Positions 62,884-64,000 of a DNA stretch of 64,000 nucleotides are shown here, piece after piece. A program made the position numbers and the translations under genes. The stretch is from Desulfuromonas sp. KJ2020 (GTDB lineage: Bacteria; Desulfobacterota; Desulfuromonadia; Desulfuromonadales; SZUA-540), in assembly GCF_024197615.1 (NCBI RefSeq), contig NZ_JAKUKE010000001.1, positions 583,029 through 647,028 on the forward strand. Direction: 5' to 3'. Each line of letters opens with the position of its first letter. Positions within the stretch are counted from its first letter, which is position 1. The notes beneath the pieces are model-generated. The model saw only the letters and a list, made by a program, of their open reading frames with translations, was not told where the DNA came from and did not search any database.

Positions 62884-64000
62884 TCACCATGGGGATTTTA
62901 CAGACAAAACTACGCCGCGATCTGCTGCAGATGAAAAGCCAGGCCCTGGCCATCGCCCTGGTCATGGCCTGCGGCATCGCCACTTTCGTCATGTCTCTCT
63001 CCACCCTGCAATCGCTGGAACGCACTCTGGACTCTTATTACGAGCAGTATGGCTTCGCCCAGGTTTTCACCCATCTCAAGCGCGCTCCGCAGGCCCTGGC
63101 CTCACGTCTGGCCCATATCCCGGGGGTCGCCCGGCTGGAGACCCGGGTCGTCGCCCAGGTGACTCTCGACATCGCCGGTCTGAGTGAACCGGCGACTGGC
63201 CGGCTGATCTCCCTTCCCCCAGGCAGACAGCCCCAACTCAACCGTCTGCACCTGCGGGAAGGCCGGTTACCCGCGCCCCAGCGGCGGGGGGAAGTGCTGG
63301 TCAACCAGCGCTTCGCCGAGGCCCATGGGCTTAAGCCCGGCGACCGGGTGCAGGCGATCCTCAATGGCCGCCGGCAGGCATTGAACATCGTAGGAATTGC
63401 CCTCTCGCCCGAATATGTCTATCAGATCCGTCCCGGGGAACTCATCCCCGACGATCGACGCTTTGGCGTCTTTTGGATGGGCTATGACGACCTGGCCGCC
63501 GCCTTTGACCTGGAAGGGGCCTTCAACGACGTCAGTCTCACGCTGGAGCCGGGAGCCATTCAAGCGGAGGTGCTGCAGCGGCTGGATGAGGCGACGGCGG
63601 ACTACGGGGGGCAGGGGGCCTACGGCCGGGAGGATCAGATGTCCCACAAGCTGGTCTCCAACGAGATGACCCAGCTGCGTGGCATGGCGCTGATTCCACC
63701 CACCATTTTCCTGACGGTGGCGGCTTTCCTCATCAACGTGGTGCTCAGCCGCCTGATCAGCATCCAGCGGGAACAGATCGCCGCCCTGAAAGCCTTCGGC
63801 TACAGCCGTCTGGAAGTCGGCCTGCACTACCTGCGCTTCGGCCTGGCCATCTCCGTGGCCGGGGCCGTTCTGGGAACGGCGGCAGGGGCCTGGTTCGGAC
63901 GAGGGATGACACGCATGTATGCCCGCTTTTTCAGTTTCCCCGTTTTCGACTACCACCTGGGCTTCGAGGTGGCCCTGATCGCCCTGCTGGTGAGCGGCGG
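62877..64000 (+). CDS. FtsX/MacB-like ABC transporter permease, partial
   Basis: The gene runs off the right edge, and about 374 residues are visible. A first membrane helix ([20 protein letters not shown]) is followed by a large periplasmic domain. FtsX-type helices then begin ([20 protein letters not shown], with [19 protein letters not shown]). Possible starts are the ATG at 62877, the GTG at 62880 and the ATG at 62889. It pairs with the ATPase as a MacB-like exporter or lipoprotein-releasing system. Confidence 0.88.
   Translation, partial: MVITMGILQTKLRRDLLQMKSQALAIALVMACGIATFVMSLSTLQSLERTLDSYYEQYGFAQVFTHLKRAPQALASRLAHIPGVARLETRVVAQVTLDIAGLSEPATGRLISLPPGRQPQLNRLHLREGRLPAPQRRGEVLVNQRFAEAHGLKPGDRVQAILNGRRQALNIVGIALSPEYVYQIRPGELIPDDRRFGVFWMGYDDLAAAFDLEGAFNDVSLTLEPGAIQAEVLQRLDEATADYGGQGAYGREDQMSHKLVSNEMTQLRGMALIPPTIFLTVAAFLINVVLSRLISIQREQIAALKAFGYSRLEVGLHYLRFGLAISVAGAVLGTAAGAWFGRGMTRMYARFFSFPVFDYHLGFEVALIALLVSG

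Overview
The window looks like a chromosomal segment of a GC-rich, anaerobic, Gram-negative bacterium of the Desulfuromonadales/Geobacter type. Pointers are lipoproteins, a LolA carrier and outer-membrane barrels, a membrane-bound uptake [NiFe] hydrogenase, a V/A-type ATPase, CCG-domain and dicluster iron-sulfur proteins, ATP-dependent PEP carboxykinase, a chemotaxis operon with CheC/CheD, and a UGA-containing peroxiredoxin. This assignment is inference from gene content. I saw no tRNA, rRNA, insertion sequence, prophage or CRISPR array. Genes are densely packed, with many 4-base ATGA/GTGA overlaps.

Layout. 1-6.2 kb: start of a DUF815 ATPase and a giant OmpA/inverse-autotransporter adhesin with a repeat-built beta-helix passenger and a structured leader. 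6.2-11.4 kb: glycogen phosphorylase, a DUF445 membrane protein and a sugar nucleotidyltransferase. 11.5-14.3 kb: Hsp33, RimO and YajQ. 14.4-24.6 kb, all on the minus strand: lon, thiL, cheR, a chemoreceptor, cheW, cheY, cheA, cheC, cheD and lolA, with no cheB. 24.8-26.4 kb: PEP carboxykinase. 26.7-31.1 kb: hydrogenase operon hyaABCD ending in a lipoprotein cytochrome c, behind a consensus-like promoter. 31.4-34.9 kb: zinc-ribbon protein, archease, RtcB RNA ligase and an NDUFA9-like dehydrogenase.

34.9-40.7 kb holds two divergent accessory operons sharing a regulatory gap of about 370 bp. Leftward are a NifX-like protein, a DUF302 protein, an ACR3-like permease lacking the arsenite cysteine, a DUF134 regulator and an IscU-like scaffold. 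Rightward are a periplasmic rhodanese, a CCG iron-sulfur oxidoreductase, a DUF3047 protein and a TVP38 membrane protein. 40.7-48.5 kb: nine-gene V/A-ATPase operon. 48.6-52.6 kb: duplicated membrane protein, a RadC/JAB-DinG helicase fusion and a NUDIX hydrolase. 52.6-56.3 kb: a membrane protein with histidines near its helices, a response regulator, a dicluster iron-sulfur protein and two outer-membrane barrels. 56.4-64 kb: CSCG-motif metal permease, a multi-TM LuxR regulator, a large lipoprotein, a selenocysteine peroxiredoxin with a SECIS-like hairpin, and an ABC transporter running off the end.

How the genes fit together: the hydrogenase would feed electrons from hydrogen into the quinone pool. 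The V/A-ATPase couples ion gradients to ATP. glgP and pckA serve carbon storage and gluconeogenesis. The chemotaxis genes form a receptor-kinase module that relies on CheC and CheD. The items most deserving attention are the selenoprotein, the adhesin with its 297-bp repeats, the RadC-DinG fusion, the Asp-for-Cys change in the hydrogenase small subunit, and the two divergent operons at 34.9-40.7 kb.
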